DNA from: Hymenobacter piscis
GTDB lineage: Bacteria > Bacteroidota > Bacteroidia > Cytophagales > Hymenobacteraceae
Reading direction: 5' to 3'
Length of the DNA stretch: 64,000 bases
Assembly: GCF_018760735.1 (NCBI RefSeq)
Contig: NZ_JAHHZN010000011.1
Span: 62,001 to 126,000 of the forward strand
Shown: positions 1 to 7,573 of the stretch, one piece after another
How the letters are laid out: each line of letters starts with the position of its first letter
How positions within the stretch are numbered: position 1 is the first letter of the stretch
Made by a program: the position numbers and the translations under genes
Notes under the pieces: generated by a model
Databases searched by the model: none
What the model saw: only the letters and a program-made list of their open reading frames with translations
Told to the model about the DNA's origin: nothing

Positions 1-1447
1 TCAGGGCAAAGCCGCGCAGGTTGAAGATACCCAGCACCGGCTCGTCGGGCACCACCAGGCCAATGAGCACGGTGTACACCGGAATCCGGGCCGAGCACGA
101 CATGAGCGGGGTCACGAAGATGGTGATGAGCCGGTCCTTGCGGTTTTCAATGGTGCGGGCGCTCATAATGGCCGGCACGGCGCAGGCCACGCCCGAAATC
201 AGGGGCACGATGCTCTTGCCGTTGAGCCCGAAGCGCCGCATGATGCGGTCCATCATGAACGTGACGCGGGCCATGTAGCCGGTTTCCTCCAGCACCGCAA
301 TAAAGGCGAAGAGCAAGGCAATCTGGGGGATGAAGATGAGCACCCCGCCCAGGCCCGCCAGCACGCCCTCGGTGAGCAGATTAATCAGCGGCCCGTCGAA
401 ATTGGTCTGGATGAGGCCGTTGATCCAGGCTACGCCCTGGTCGATGAGCTCCATGGGGTAGCTGGCCCAGGCAAACACGGCCTGAAACATGAGAAATAGC
501 ACCCCGAAGAAAATGCCGTAGCCCCATACTTTGTGGGTCAGCACCTTGTCGAGGCGGTTGCTGTAGGGCTCGTTTTTCTCGGTACGCGTCACCGTCACAC
601 AGTTCAGCAGCACCTCGTTGATGCGGCCGTAGCGGGCAATGGTTTCCTGGGCCTGGCGGGCGGTGGGCTGAAAGTCGTACTGCTCGGTCAGCTCCTGAAT
701 GTAGGCCCGGTCGTCGGGCGTCAGGAAGCTGATGTGGCGGTACTGGTGGGCGTAATGCAGCGCCAGGTAGTCGTTGTGCAGGTTGAAGTAGTACCGAATC
801 TGCCGGATCATGGGCAGCAGCGCCTCCTCGGGCTCGTAGAAGCTGACCGTGGGCGCGCCCAGGGTCTGGGCCATCAGGATTTTGAGGGCCGTGATGCCCA
901 CACCCTGGCGGGCGTTCATGGGCACCACCGGCACGCCCAGCTCCTGCTGCAGGGCCGCCACATCAATGTGCACGCCGTGCTGGTCGGCCACGTCCATCAT
1001 GTTCAGGGCCAGAATGGCGGGCAGGCCCATGTCGGCCAGCTGGGTGAACAGCAGCAGGTTGCGGCGCAGGTTGCTCGCGTCCACGGTCACCACCACGAAA
1101 TCGGGGTACTGGGCGCTGGTCTTGTCGTAGAACAGGTCGGTGATGACCTTCTCGTCGAGACTCTTGGGGTAGAGCGAGTAGGTGCCCGGCAGGTCAATGA
1201 TTTCGGCCCGCAACTGGGGCGTGAGCTGGCTGACGCCGGTTTTGCGGTCCACCGTCACGCCCGGAAAGTTGCCCACCTTCTGGTTGAGGCCGGTAAGCTG
1301 GTTGAACAGCGACGACTTGCCGGAGTTGGGGTTGCCCACCAGGGCAATGCGCGTGAGCGGGCCAGGGTGGCGCAGGGCGGCCGCTTCGAGGTGGGCGGCC
1401 GATGCGGCGACGCCGGCCCGGCCCGGTACTACTTGCCCACCGCTCAT
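1..1447 (-). CDS. feoB: Ferrous iron transport protein B (partial, C-terminus beyond window)
   Basis: Inner-membrane GTP-dependent Fe2+ permease. An N-terminal stretch of about 30 residues precedes a G domain with G1 GNPNSGKSS (near residue 38), a G3-type DLPGTY and a G4-like NMMD. A membrane part follows that contains the conserved gate-type segments GVACAVPAIMSAR and PLMSCSARIP. The reading frame is open to base 1, so roughly the last third of the protein is missing. ATG at 1447 is chosen because it lies 11 bases after the feoA stop, giving a feoA-feoB operon read leftward. The domain order and motifs leave little doubt about the family. Confidence 0.96.
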   Translation of the reverse strand, partial: MSGGQVVPGRAGVAASAAHLEAAALRHPGPLTRIALVGNPNSGKSSLFNQLTGLNQKVGNFPGVTVDRKTGVSQLTPQLRAEIIDLPGTYSLYPKSLDEKVITDLFYDKTSAQYPDFVVVTVDASNLRRNLLLFTQLADMGLPAILALNMMDVADQHGVHIDVAALQQELGVPVVPMNARQGVGITALKILMAQTLGAPTVSFYEPEEALLPMIRQIRYYFNLHNDYLALHYAHQYRHISFLTPDDRAYIQELTEQYDFQPTARQAQETIARYGRINEVLLNCVTVTRTEKNEPYSNRLDKVLTHKVWGYGIFFGVLFLMFQAVFAWASYPMELIDQGVAWINGLIQTNFDGPLINLLTEGVLAGLGGVLIFIPQIALLFAFIAVLEETGYMARVTFMMDRIMRRFGLNGKSIVPLISGVACAVPAIMSARTIENRKDRLITIFVTPLMSCSARIPVYTVLIGLVVPDEPVLGIFNLRGFAL

Positions 1448-1458
1448 GTACTCAGAAA

Positions 1459-1725
1459 TTATTTCAGAAGAATAGTTGCCGCCTCACTCACCCGCAACGA
1501 CAACGTGTAATCGGCCATGTCGCCCACCACCAGGGTGATGGGGCAGCCCAGCGGGGCCCGGCTGTTAAGGCGCACCTGCGTACCCGGAATACAGCCCATT
1601 TCCAGCAGCTTCAGGGCCATTTCGGGGTCCTGGAGGCAGCAGATAGTGCCGGATTCTCCCAACTGGAGGTCTTTCACGCTGCGACGAATGGGCGGGGCGG
1701 AAGCAAGGGGTGAACGATCAGACAC
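1459..1725 (-). CDS. feoA: Ferrous iron transport protein A
   Basis: An 88-residue SH3-like cytosolic partner of FeoB. It shows the family pattern LLEMGCIPGTQV followed by a PLGCPITLVVGD segment. The reading frame opens with GTG at 1725, and no ATG lies upstream in frame near the promoter. A good Bacteroidota promoter lies about 35 bases upstream on the same strand. It is followed directly by feoB, so the two are co-transcribed. Length is normal for FeoA (75-90 residues). No Fur-like operator could be recognised by eye. Confidence 0.93.
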   Translation of the reverse strand: MSDRSPLASAPPIRRSVKDLQLGESGTICCLQDPEMALKLLEMGCIPGTQVRLNSRAPLGCPITLVVGDMADYTLSLRVSEAATILLK

Positions 1726-1759
1726 GGGCGGGGGGAAAGCTATTTAGACTTACTACAAA

Positions 1760-1790
1760 CAAAGGTACCACCCTTTTATGTTTCGGCCAA
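1760..1790 (-). promoter_or_regulatory. Bacteroidota-type promoter for feoAB
   Basis: On the minus strand TACCTTTG (1767-1760) matches the -7 consensus TAnnTTTG, with a TTG at 1790-1788 about 20 bases upstream as a -33 element. It sits just ahead of the GTG of feoA. Confidence 0.6.
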
Positions 1791-1890
1791 AATTGCCCCC
1801 CGGCGGACCGGCACGCCGGCACCGTTCTAAGTCCCTGAGCTATAAATATTCCCCAGTCGAATTGCATTACTGTAAATATTCTTAGAAGGC

Positions 1891-1923
1891 TTGCATTTAG
1901 TGCCCCATTTCCTCGTAATTTTG
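1891..1923 (+). promoter_or_regulatory. Bacteroidota-type promoter
   Basis: TAATTTTG at 1916-1923 fits the TAnnTTTG -7 box, with TTG at 1891-1893 as a plausible -33 element, 27 bases before the ATG at 1950. Confidence 0.55.
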
Positions 1924-1949
1924 GCTGATAACACTAGTTTGATTAACCT

Positions 1950-2846
1950 ATGGTCCAACGCGTACTCTCCCTCCTTTTTGTGGCTCTGGCTCTGCCCTTG
2001 CTCAGCATCGCCCAAGACGCCAAAATGACCGGCCGTATCGTCGATGACAAGACGAAGGAACCCATTCCGTTCGCCTCCATTGGGCTTAAGGAAGAGCAGA
2101 CCGGTGCCCTCACCAACGAGTATGGCTTTTTCCAGATGGCCATGCCCCAGAAGAACCCCCAGGATTCGCTCATCATCATGGCCCTGGGCTACTTCCGCAA
2201 GGCCGTGCTGGTGAAGCCCGGCATCAAGGTGCAGGACATGATTATCGAGGTACCCAAGCGGGCCATCGAGCTGAAGGAGGTAAAGATTCAGGGCGGCAAG
2301 GTGAAGGACCTGGCCCTGGGCTCCAAGTCGAATACGCCCGGTGAAGGCATGATTCAGGGCATGCCCGGTAGCCAGTACGCCTTCTTCGTGAAAAACGACA
2401 AGGGCAAGAACCTGGGCAACGTGCGCTCGGTATCGTTCTACATCGGGGAAAACGGCTTCCCCCGCGAGCCGTTCCGCGTGCGCCTCTACAAGGCCGACGG
2501 CAACTACAACTCGCCCAACACCGACCTGCTGACCGAAAACATCGTGGTATCGGCTCCCAAGGGCGGCGAATGGTACACGATTGACCTGACCGAGTATAAC
2601 ATCGAGGCGCCTAAGGAAGGCTTCTTCGTGGCTATGGAGTGGATTGTGAGCGGCGACAACTTCTACACCACCAACTTCATGGACAACTACACGCCCTACG
2701 GCCAGATTCTGCGCCCCACCTTCGAATTCAAGGAGGCCCGTACCTGGAACTACACCATGGGCCGGGGCTGGAGCCTCATCACCCTCGCCAACAACGGCAT
2801 GCGCTACAACGCCATGATCCGCGCCGAGGTCGACCAGATCAAATAA
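1950..2846 (+). CDS. Exported carboxypeptidase-regulatory-like domain protein
   Basis: A 298-residue protein. It has a cleavable signal peptide (hydrophobic to about residue 20, ending SIAQ). A CarboxypepD_reg-like beta-sandwich follows at about residues 25-105, with the hallmark pattern GRIVDDKTKEPIPFASIGL and a later TNEYGFF. The C-terminal half (about 110-298) is a beta-rich domain I do not recognise. Proteins of this build are common in the Bacteroidota periplasm or outer membrane, but the exact role is unknown. Its TAA stop lies inside the left arm of an inverted repeat shared with the convergent OmpA gene. Confidence 0.85.
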   Translation: MVQRVLSLLFVALALPLLSIAQDAKMTGRIVDDKTKEPIPFASIGLKEEQTGALTNEYGFFQMAMPQKNPQDSLIIMALGYFRKAVLVKPGIKVQDMIIEVPKRAIELKEVKIQGGKVKDLALGSKSNTPGEGMIQGMPGSQYAFFVKNDKGKNLGNVRSVSFYIGENGFPREPFRVRLYKADGNYNSPNTDLLTENIVVSAPKGGEWYTIDLTEYNIEAPKEGFFVAMEWIVSGDNFYTTNFMDNYTPYGQILRPTFEFKEARTWNYTMGRGWSLITLANNGMRYNAMIRAEVDQIK

Positions 2847-3022
2847 ATCACTGATTAACGCTGATTAATCGTGATTTCACTGATTTTTATCGGTGGTCAA
2901 AAAAAAGAGGACCACTCCGGCTTGGAGCGGTCCTCTTTTTTTTAATTGAGTTGACCAATTAATCAGGATGCAGAAGAAATCAGCGAAATCACGATTAATC
3001 AGCGTCAATCAGTGATTTATTT
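2844..3022. repeat. CTGATT-word inverted repeat between convergent genes
   Basis: Left arm 2844-2890 and right arm 2963-3022 are inverted near-copies over about 40 bases, built from repeated CTGATT words spaced about 10 bases. Both arms start with AAATAAATCACTGATT, so each arm includes the stop codon of its gene (2846 on plus, 3017 on minus). A U-tract terminator hairpin forms the loop. Related words recur at 58352-58580. Confidence 0.85.
2899..2943. terminator. Bidirectional intrinsic terminator
   Basis: Stem AGGACCACTCC/GGAGCGGTCCT with one mismatch, flanked by an A-run on the left and a T-run on the right. It serves the convergent genes ending at 2846 and 3017. Confidence 0.85.
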
Positions 3023-3646
3023 GAGCACGGCAATTTCCACGCGGCGGTTCTGCTGGCGGCCGGCGGGCGTGGCGTTGGTGGCCACGGGAGCTTTCTCGCC
3101 CATGGGCTCCAGGCTCACCTGGTCGGCGGTCATCATGCCGTTTTTGGTCAGCCAGTCCTTTACGGCGGCGGCGCGCTCCTTGCTCAGCTGCATGTTGTAG
3201 GCCTTGTCGCCGCGCGAGTCGGCGAAGCCCAGCACCCGCACCTGCTTCCCGCGGTAGCGGCGGGCGATGGACGCACTGATTTCCGAGAGGGCCCGGGTGG
3301 CCGAGGGCTTGATGACGGCTTTGTCGGTGTCGAAGAGCACTTCCTCGTCGAGGCCGTAGAGGTTGATCCGCTCGCCCTCCCGCACTGTGATTTCAGGCAG
3401 GTCGATTTCTTCCAGCTTGGTGTCAGCGAAGTTGTCCTTGGTTACATCGAAGGCATCTTCCACTGCGTTTTCAGTGGCGTTGGCCGCCGCGTCAACCATG
3501 CCTTCGGCCGTACGGCCGTTATTAAATACCACGGCCGTGTCGGCAGTGGCTTCCTGGGGCTCATTTTTCTCCGAAGGGTTTTTGAGGTCGGAGCACGAGG
3601 CCAGCAGCGCCAGGGCGGCCAGGGCAGGGAGGAATACTTTTTTCAT
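3017..3646 (-). CDS. OmpA-family lipoprotein
   Basis: A 209-residue lipoprotein. The signal peptide ends in the lipobox LLASC (Cys near residue 18). An acidic/alanine-rich linker (about 20-85) follows, then an OmpA C-terminal peptidoglycan-binding domain (about 95-209) with the features LFDTDKAVIKPSA, GFADSRGD and NRRVEI. It presumably tethers the outer membrane to the cell wall. ATG at 3646 is the only start giving the signal peptide. No beta-barrel part is present. The stop codon lies in the repeat arm shared with the convergent gene. Confidence 0.92.
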   Translation of the reverse strand: MKKVFLPALAALALLASCSDLKNPSEKNEPQEATADTAVVFNNGRTAEGMVDAAANATENAVEDAFDVTKDNFADTKLEEIDLPEITVREGERINLYGLDEEVLFDTDKAVIKPSATRALSEISASIARRYRGKQVRVLGFADSRGDKAYNMQLSKERAAAVKDWLTKNGMMTADQVSLEPMGEKAPVATNATPAGRQQNRRVEIAVLK

Positions 3647-3723
3647 GGGAAAAGGAGAGAATAGGGTGAAGTGAACGTACGGTCAGGGTAGTCAGATGTT
3701 GTGCCAGGCTCCGGGGCAGGATG

Positions 3724-6243
3724 CTATTCGGCCACGAAAACCCGCTTTACCCGCTCGCTCACGTTGGTGAGCAGCTCGTAGGGAATCGTGCCAATGCGCT
3801 GGGCCAGCTCCGGGAGGCCCAGCTGCTCGCCAAATATAACGGCTCCGTCGCCGGCCCGGGCGCCGGCAATGTGGGTCACGTCGGCCATGCACATGTCCAT
3901 GCACACGCTGCCCACCAGCGGGGCGCGCTGCCCCCGGATGAGCACTGCCCCCACCCCGTTGCCGAAGCGTCGGTCGTAGCCATCGGCGTAGCCGATGGCC
4001 AGGGTGGCAATGCGCCGGTCGTGGGCAGTGGCCTCACCCCGGCGGCCGTAGCCCACAGTGTGGCCGGCGGGCAGGGTTTTCACCTGGGAAATGGTGGTGC
4101 GCAGGGTGCTTACGGGCCGCAACGCGTCGGGCTCCTGGCCGCTGGCTTCCACCCCGTAGAGGCCGATGCCGAGGCGCACCATATTGAGCTGGCCCCCGGG
4201 GAAGCGCACAATGCCGGCCGAGTTGAGCGCGTGCTTGAGCACCGGGTAGCCCAGGGCATGCTCCAGAAGGGGCGTCATGCGCGCGAAGGCGGCTAATTGG
4301 CCCCGCGAGAAGGCATCCTGGCCGGCTTCGTCGGCGCTGGCTAGGTGGGTAAGGGCGCTGGCCACCCGCAGGTGGGCGGCGTTGGCGTGCAGCAGGGCAC
4401 CCAGCTCGGGCACGTCTTCTTCGCCGAACCCCAGGCGGCGCATACCGGTATCGAGCTTGAGGTGAATGGCGGGCATGGCGGCCCGGCGGGCGGCGGCCAG
4501 GTAGTCGTGGAGGCGCTCGAAGGAGTAGATTTCCGGCTCCAGATGGTACTGGCGCAGCACCTCGAAGGAATCGGGGGCCGGGTTCATCACCATAATGGGC
4601 AGGCTGATGCCGTGCTGGCGCAGGTCCACGCCCTCGTCGGCGTAGGCCACGGCCAGGTAATCGACGCGGTGAAACTGGAGCAGATTGGCTACTTCGGCCG
4701 AGCCGCTGCCGTAGGCGAAGGCCTTGACCATCACCATGAGCTTCACGCCGGGCTGCAGGCGGCGGCGGTAAAAGTTGAGGTTGTGCACCAGCGCATCGAG
4801 GTTCACTTCCAGCACCGTCCCGTGGATTTTCTGCTGGAGCGCGGCCACAATCCGCTCGAAGCCGTAGCGGCGGGCCCCCTTCACCAGCAGCAGCTCCTGC
4901 CGGAACTGCTCGGGCCGGAAGGCGGCCAGGAACGCCTCCGTATCGGGATAAAAAGCTGTTTCCAAACCCGCAAAGGCAGTTTGGTGGGCGCTGATGTCGG
5001 GGCCGATGCCGATGAGGCGGGCCACGCCGTGGGCGGGCAGCAGGGCCGCCACCCGGGCGTAGAGCTCGGCCCCACTCAGGCCCGATTCGAGCACGTCGGA
5101 GAGGATGAGGGTGCGGCGCAGGCGGCGCGTCTGGCGGGCCAGGGCATCGAGGGCGAGGCGCAGGCCGGCCAAATCGTTGTTGTAGGTGTCGTCGAGGACG
5201 TAGCAGTCGTGGAGGGCCTGCTTCATTTCCAGGCGCATGGCCACGGGCTGGAGCCGGTCGAGGCGGCGCTGGATTTCGGCGGGCTCCACCTGCCGCCAGA
5301 GCAGCACCACGAGGCCGTGGAGGGCATTTTCCACCGAGGGCTCGTCGGCGAAGGGCAGGGTGAAGGTGTGCTCCGCGGGCTGGGGCTGGGGCTGGGCCTG
5401 CTCCACGCGCACCACGGTGCGGTCGGCGGAGGCGGCTTCGCCGCGCACCAGCCAGTGGGCTTCGCCGGCGGCGTAGCGGCGCGGCTCGCGGGTCCAGGCC
5501 GCCAGGCGGGTGCGCCCGGGGCGAAGCTGGCGGCGGGCGGCGGCGTGGATCAGGGCGTGGTCAGCGCAGTAGAACAGGGTATCCACTTCCTCAAAGAGCC
5601 GCATCTTCTCGGCTACTTTCTGCTCAGGGGAGGCAAAACCGGCGTCGTGGGCGGTGCCCAGGTTGGTGAACAAACCCAGCGTGGGCTGAATCACGCGGGC
5701 CAGGCGGGCCATTTCGCCGGGCTCCGAAATGCCGGCTTCGAAGATGCCGAGCGTATGCTGGGCCGTGAGCTCCCACACGCTCAGCGGCACGCCCACCTGG
5801 GAGTTGTAGGAGCGCGGACTCTTGCAGATCAGCTCGTCGGGGCTCAGCAGCTGGGCCAGCCACTCCTTCACGATGGTTTTGCCGTTCGAGCCGGTGATGC
5901 CGAACACGGGCAGCGCAAACTGCTGCCGGTGCCGGGCCGCCAGGATTTGCAGGGCCGCCAGCGCGTCGGGCACGGCCACAAACCCCGCCTCCGGGTACGC
6001 CGCCACGCCCCCGGGCAGGTCGGCGCCGGCTTCCACCACAAACTGCCGCACCCCGGCCCGGTAGAGTTCGGGCAGGTAACGGTGGCCGTCGTGCTGGGGG
6101 CCGCGCAAGGCGAAAAACAGGCTATCGGCCGGAGTTTCGATGCGGCGGCTGTCCAGCAGCAGGCGCTGGATGACCGGGGCGGCGGCCGGGCGTTGCAGCA
6201 GGGTGCCGCCGGTAAGGGCGGGCAGGTCGGAGTACTGAAGCAT
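3724..6243 (-). CDS. murF-alr: Bifunctional UDP-MurNAc-tripeptide:D-Ala-D-Ala ligase / alanine racemase
   Basis: An 839-residue fusion that makes D-alanine and ligates D-Ala-D-Ala to the peptidoglycan precursor. The MurF half (about 1-450) carries the ATP loop GITGSNGKTIVKEW and LDDTYNND. The racemase half (about 455-839) carries the PLP lysine in MVKAFAYGSG, the motif LKLDTGMRRLGF, the GHTVGYGRRG segment and VGSVCMDM. This fusion order is known in Bacteroidota. An in-frame TTG at 6249 belongs to the promoter box, so ATG 6243 is preferred, which puts the -7 box immediately in front of the start codon. Confidence 0.95.
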   Translation of the reverse strand: MLQYSDLPALTGGTLLQRPAAAPVIQRLLLDSRRIETPADSLFFALRGPQHDGHRYLPELYRAGVRQFVVEAGADLPGGVAAYPEAGFVAVPDALAALQILAARHRQQFALPVFGITGSNGKTIVKEWLAQLLSPDELICKSPRSYNSQVGVPLSVWELTAQHTLGIFEAGISEPGEMARLARVIQPTLGLFTNLGTAHDAGFASPEQKVAEKMRLFEEVDTLFYCADHALIHAAARRQLRPGRTRLAAWTREPRRYAAGEAHWLVRGEAASADRTVVRVEQAQPQPQPAEHTFTLPFADEPSVENALHGLVVLLWRQVEPAEIQRRLDRLQPVAMRLEMKQALHDCYVLDDTYNNDLAGLRLALDALARQTRRLRRTLILSDVLESGLSGAELYARVAALLPAHGVARLIGIGPDISAHQTAFAGLETAFYPDTEAFLAAFRPEQFRQELLLVKGARRYGFERIVAALQQKIHGTVLEVNLDALVHNLNFYRRRLQPGVKLMVMVKAFAYGSGSAEVANLLQFHRVDYLAVAYADEGVDLRQHGISLPIMVMNPAPDSFEVLRQYHLEPEIYSFERLHDYLAAARRAAMPAIHLKLDTGMRRLGFGEEDVPELGALLHANAAHLRVASALTHLASADEAGQDAFSRGQLAAFARMTPLLEHALGYPVLKHALNSAGIVRFPGGQLNMVRLGIGLYGVEASGQEPDALRPVSTLRTTISQVKTLPAGHTVGYGRRGEATAHDRRIATLAIGYADGYDRRFGNGVGAVLIRGQRAPLVGSVCMDMCMADVTHIAGARAGDGAVIFGEQLGLPELAQRIGTIPYELLTNVSERVKRVFVAE

Positions 6244-6246
6244 GCG

Positions 6247-6254
6247 CAAAGGTA
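6247..6254 (-). promoter_or_regulatory. -7 promoter box for murF-alr, mirrored with rarD
   Basis: TACCTTTG on the minus strand, immediately before the ATG at 6243. The surrounding 19 bases (6244-6262) recur inverted at the rarD side, so both divergent genes have the same -7 context. Confidence 0.5.
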
Positions 6255-6520
6255 GCGCGGGGCGGATTGGTGGTTAGTGGGTGGTTATTGGTGGGTCGTA
6301 GAAGAAACGTCATTCCGAGCGCAGGCGGAGCCGGAGCCGAGGAATCTCGCGTGCTGACATTGCCAAAGCAGCTCTACTATCAGGCTTACCACCACAACAT
6401 CAGCACGCGAGATTCCTCGGCTGCGCTCGGAATGACGTTTCTTCCACGACCCACCAAAACCACCCGCCAACAACCAGCAACCACCCACTAACCACCCAGC
6501 AACAACCATCAACCTGCCCC
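6255..6520. repeat. Composite inverted repeat: heptad arms around a family A hairpin
   Basis: Outer arms (6260-6298 and 6449-6515) are degenerate GGTGGTTAGTGGGT-type words with a roughly 7-base period and are inverted copies of each other. The inner core is 6302-6356 paired with 6401-6442 (GTCATTCCGAGCGC and GAATCTCGCGTGCTG). The left core carries about 12 extra bases (GCAGGCGGAGCC region). The same core recurs at 34717-34828. No gene is present in this 295-base gap. Confidence 0.9.
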
Positions 6521-6524
6521 GCGC

Positions 6525-6532
6525 TACCTTTG
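6525..6532 (+). promoter_or_regulatory. -7 promoter box for rarD-like gene
   Basis: TACCTTTG six bases before the ATG at 6539, in the sequence GCGCTACCTTTGCG that is the inverted twin of the murF-alr promoter. Confidence 0.5.
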
Positions 6533-6538
6533 CGAGGC

Positions 6539-7477
6539 ATGAAACTTTCGCGTCATCATCTGGCGGCTCTGGCGGCCTTTGTTATCTGGGGCTTCTTCCC
6601 GATTCCGCTGCGCTGGCTGGCCGGGTATGCCAGCGGCCAGATTCTGCTGTTCCGGGTGCTGCTTTCCCTGCTGCTGCTGGGGCTGCTGCACGGCTTGGGC
6701 CGGCGCGCTACCGTGCGGGCCACCTGGGCGCAGTGGCGCGCTGCCCCCCGTCCCGCGCGGCGGCAGGTGCTGCGCGGGACGTTGCTGGGCGGGGTGCTGC
6801 TGACTGCCAACTGGCTGCTGTTCATTTACGTGGTGAACCAGGTAAGCGTGCAGGCCGGCTCCTTTGCCTACCTCATCTGCCCCATCCTGACGGCCCTGCT
6901 GGGCTTCGTGGTGCTGGGCGAAAAGCTGCGGCCCAACCAGTGGCTGGCCATCGGCCTGAGTGCCCTGAGCTGCACGCTGCTGGGCGCCGGGGGCGGCCGG
7001 GCGCTGCTGCTGAGCCTGGTGGTAGCCTTCACCTACGCCGCCTACCTCATCAGCCAGCGCCGCCTCCAGGGCTACGACCGACTGGTGCTCCTGATGGTGC
7101 AGCTCACCCTGGCGGCCCTGCTGCTGCTGCCCCTGGCCGGCCGCCTGGGGGCCCGGCCCCTGGCCGGCCTTCACGATGGCCGCCTGCTGGCCGTAACGGC
7201 CCTGCTGAGCGTGGTCTTCACCGTGGTGCCCCTGTTTCTGAACCTGTACGCCCTCAACGCCCTGCCTTCCGGCACGGTGGGCATCTTCATGTACATCAAT
7301 CCGCTGCTGAGCTTTCTGCTGGCGTTTCTCTACTTCGGAGAGCACGCCACCGCCTTGCAACTGCTGGCCTACGGACTGATTTTCCTCTCGATTGGCCTGT
7401 ATAATTTCCGGCCGGCGCAGCCCCGGTTGCCGGAGCCGGTCGGCGGCACGCCGGAAGCCCCGCCGGCCCTGGGTTGA
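6539..7477 (+). CDS. rarD: EamA-family transporter, RarD type
   Basis: A 312-residue inner-membrane protein with about ten hydrophobic segments in two EamA repeats. The opening LAAFVIWGFFPIPLRWL and the central LLFIYVVNQVSVQAGSFAYLI are typical of RarD (chloramphenicol-sensitive protein) rather than other drug/metabolite transporters. The C-terminal repeat has FMYINPLLSFLLAF. Substrate is unknown. ATG 6539 is chosen over an in-frame TTG that is part of the promoter box. The gene symbol rests on similarity of the family signature only. Confidence 0.85.
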   Translation: MKLSRHHLAALAAFVIWGFFPIPLRWLAGYASGQILLFRVLLSLLLLGLLHGLGRRATVRATWAQWRAAPRPARRQVLRGTLLGGVLLTANWLLFIYVVNQVSVQAGSFAYLICPILTALLGFVVLGEKLRPNQWLAIGLSALSCTLLGAGGGRALLLSLVVAFTYAAYLISQRRLQGYDRLVLLMVQLTLAALLLLPLAGRLGARPLAGLHDGRLLAVTALLSVVFTVVPLFLNLYALNALPSGTVGIFMYINPLLSFLLAFLYFGEHATALQLLAYGLIFLSIGLYNFRPAQPRLPEPVGGTPEAPPALG

Positions 7478-7573
7478 TCGGGGCGGCGCAACAGGCAACA
7501 TTCTCTTACCTTCGGGGCTCCCTGGCGGCGGTTTTGGCGGCCCGGGAGCCCAATCCGACTTTCCATAAGCCGA

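Noticed and set aside
1827..2015. Short minus-strand frame upstream of the carboxypeptidase-regulatory protein
   Set aside because: Runs antisense over the signal peptide and promoter of the plus-strand gene, with no family or start signal.
4345..6255. Plus-strand open frame of 636 codons opposite murF-alr
   Set aside because: Low-complexity His/Gly/Gln composition, no recognisable fold, and fully explained as the antisense shadow of a well-supported enzyme.
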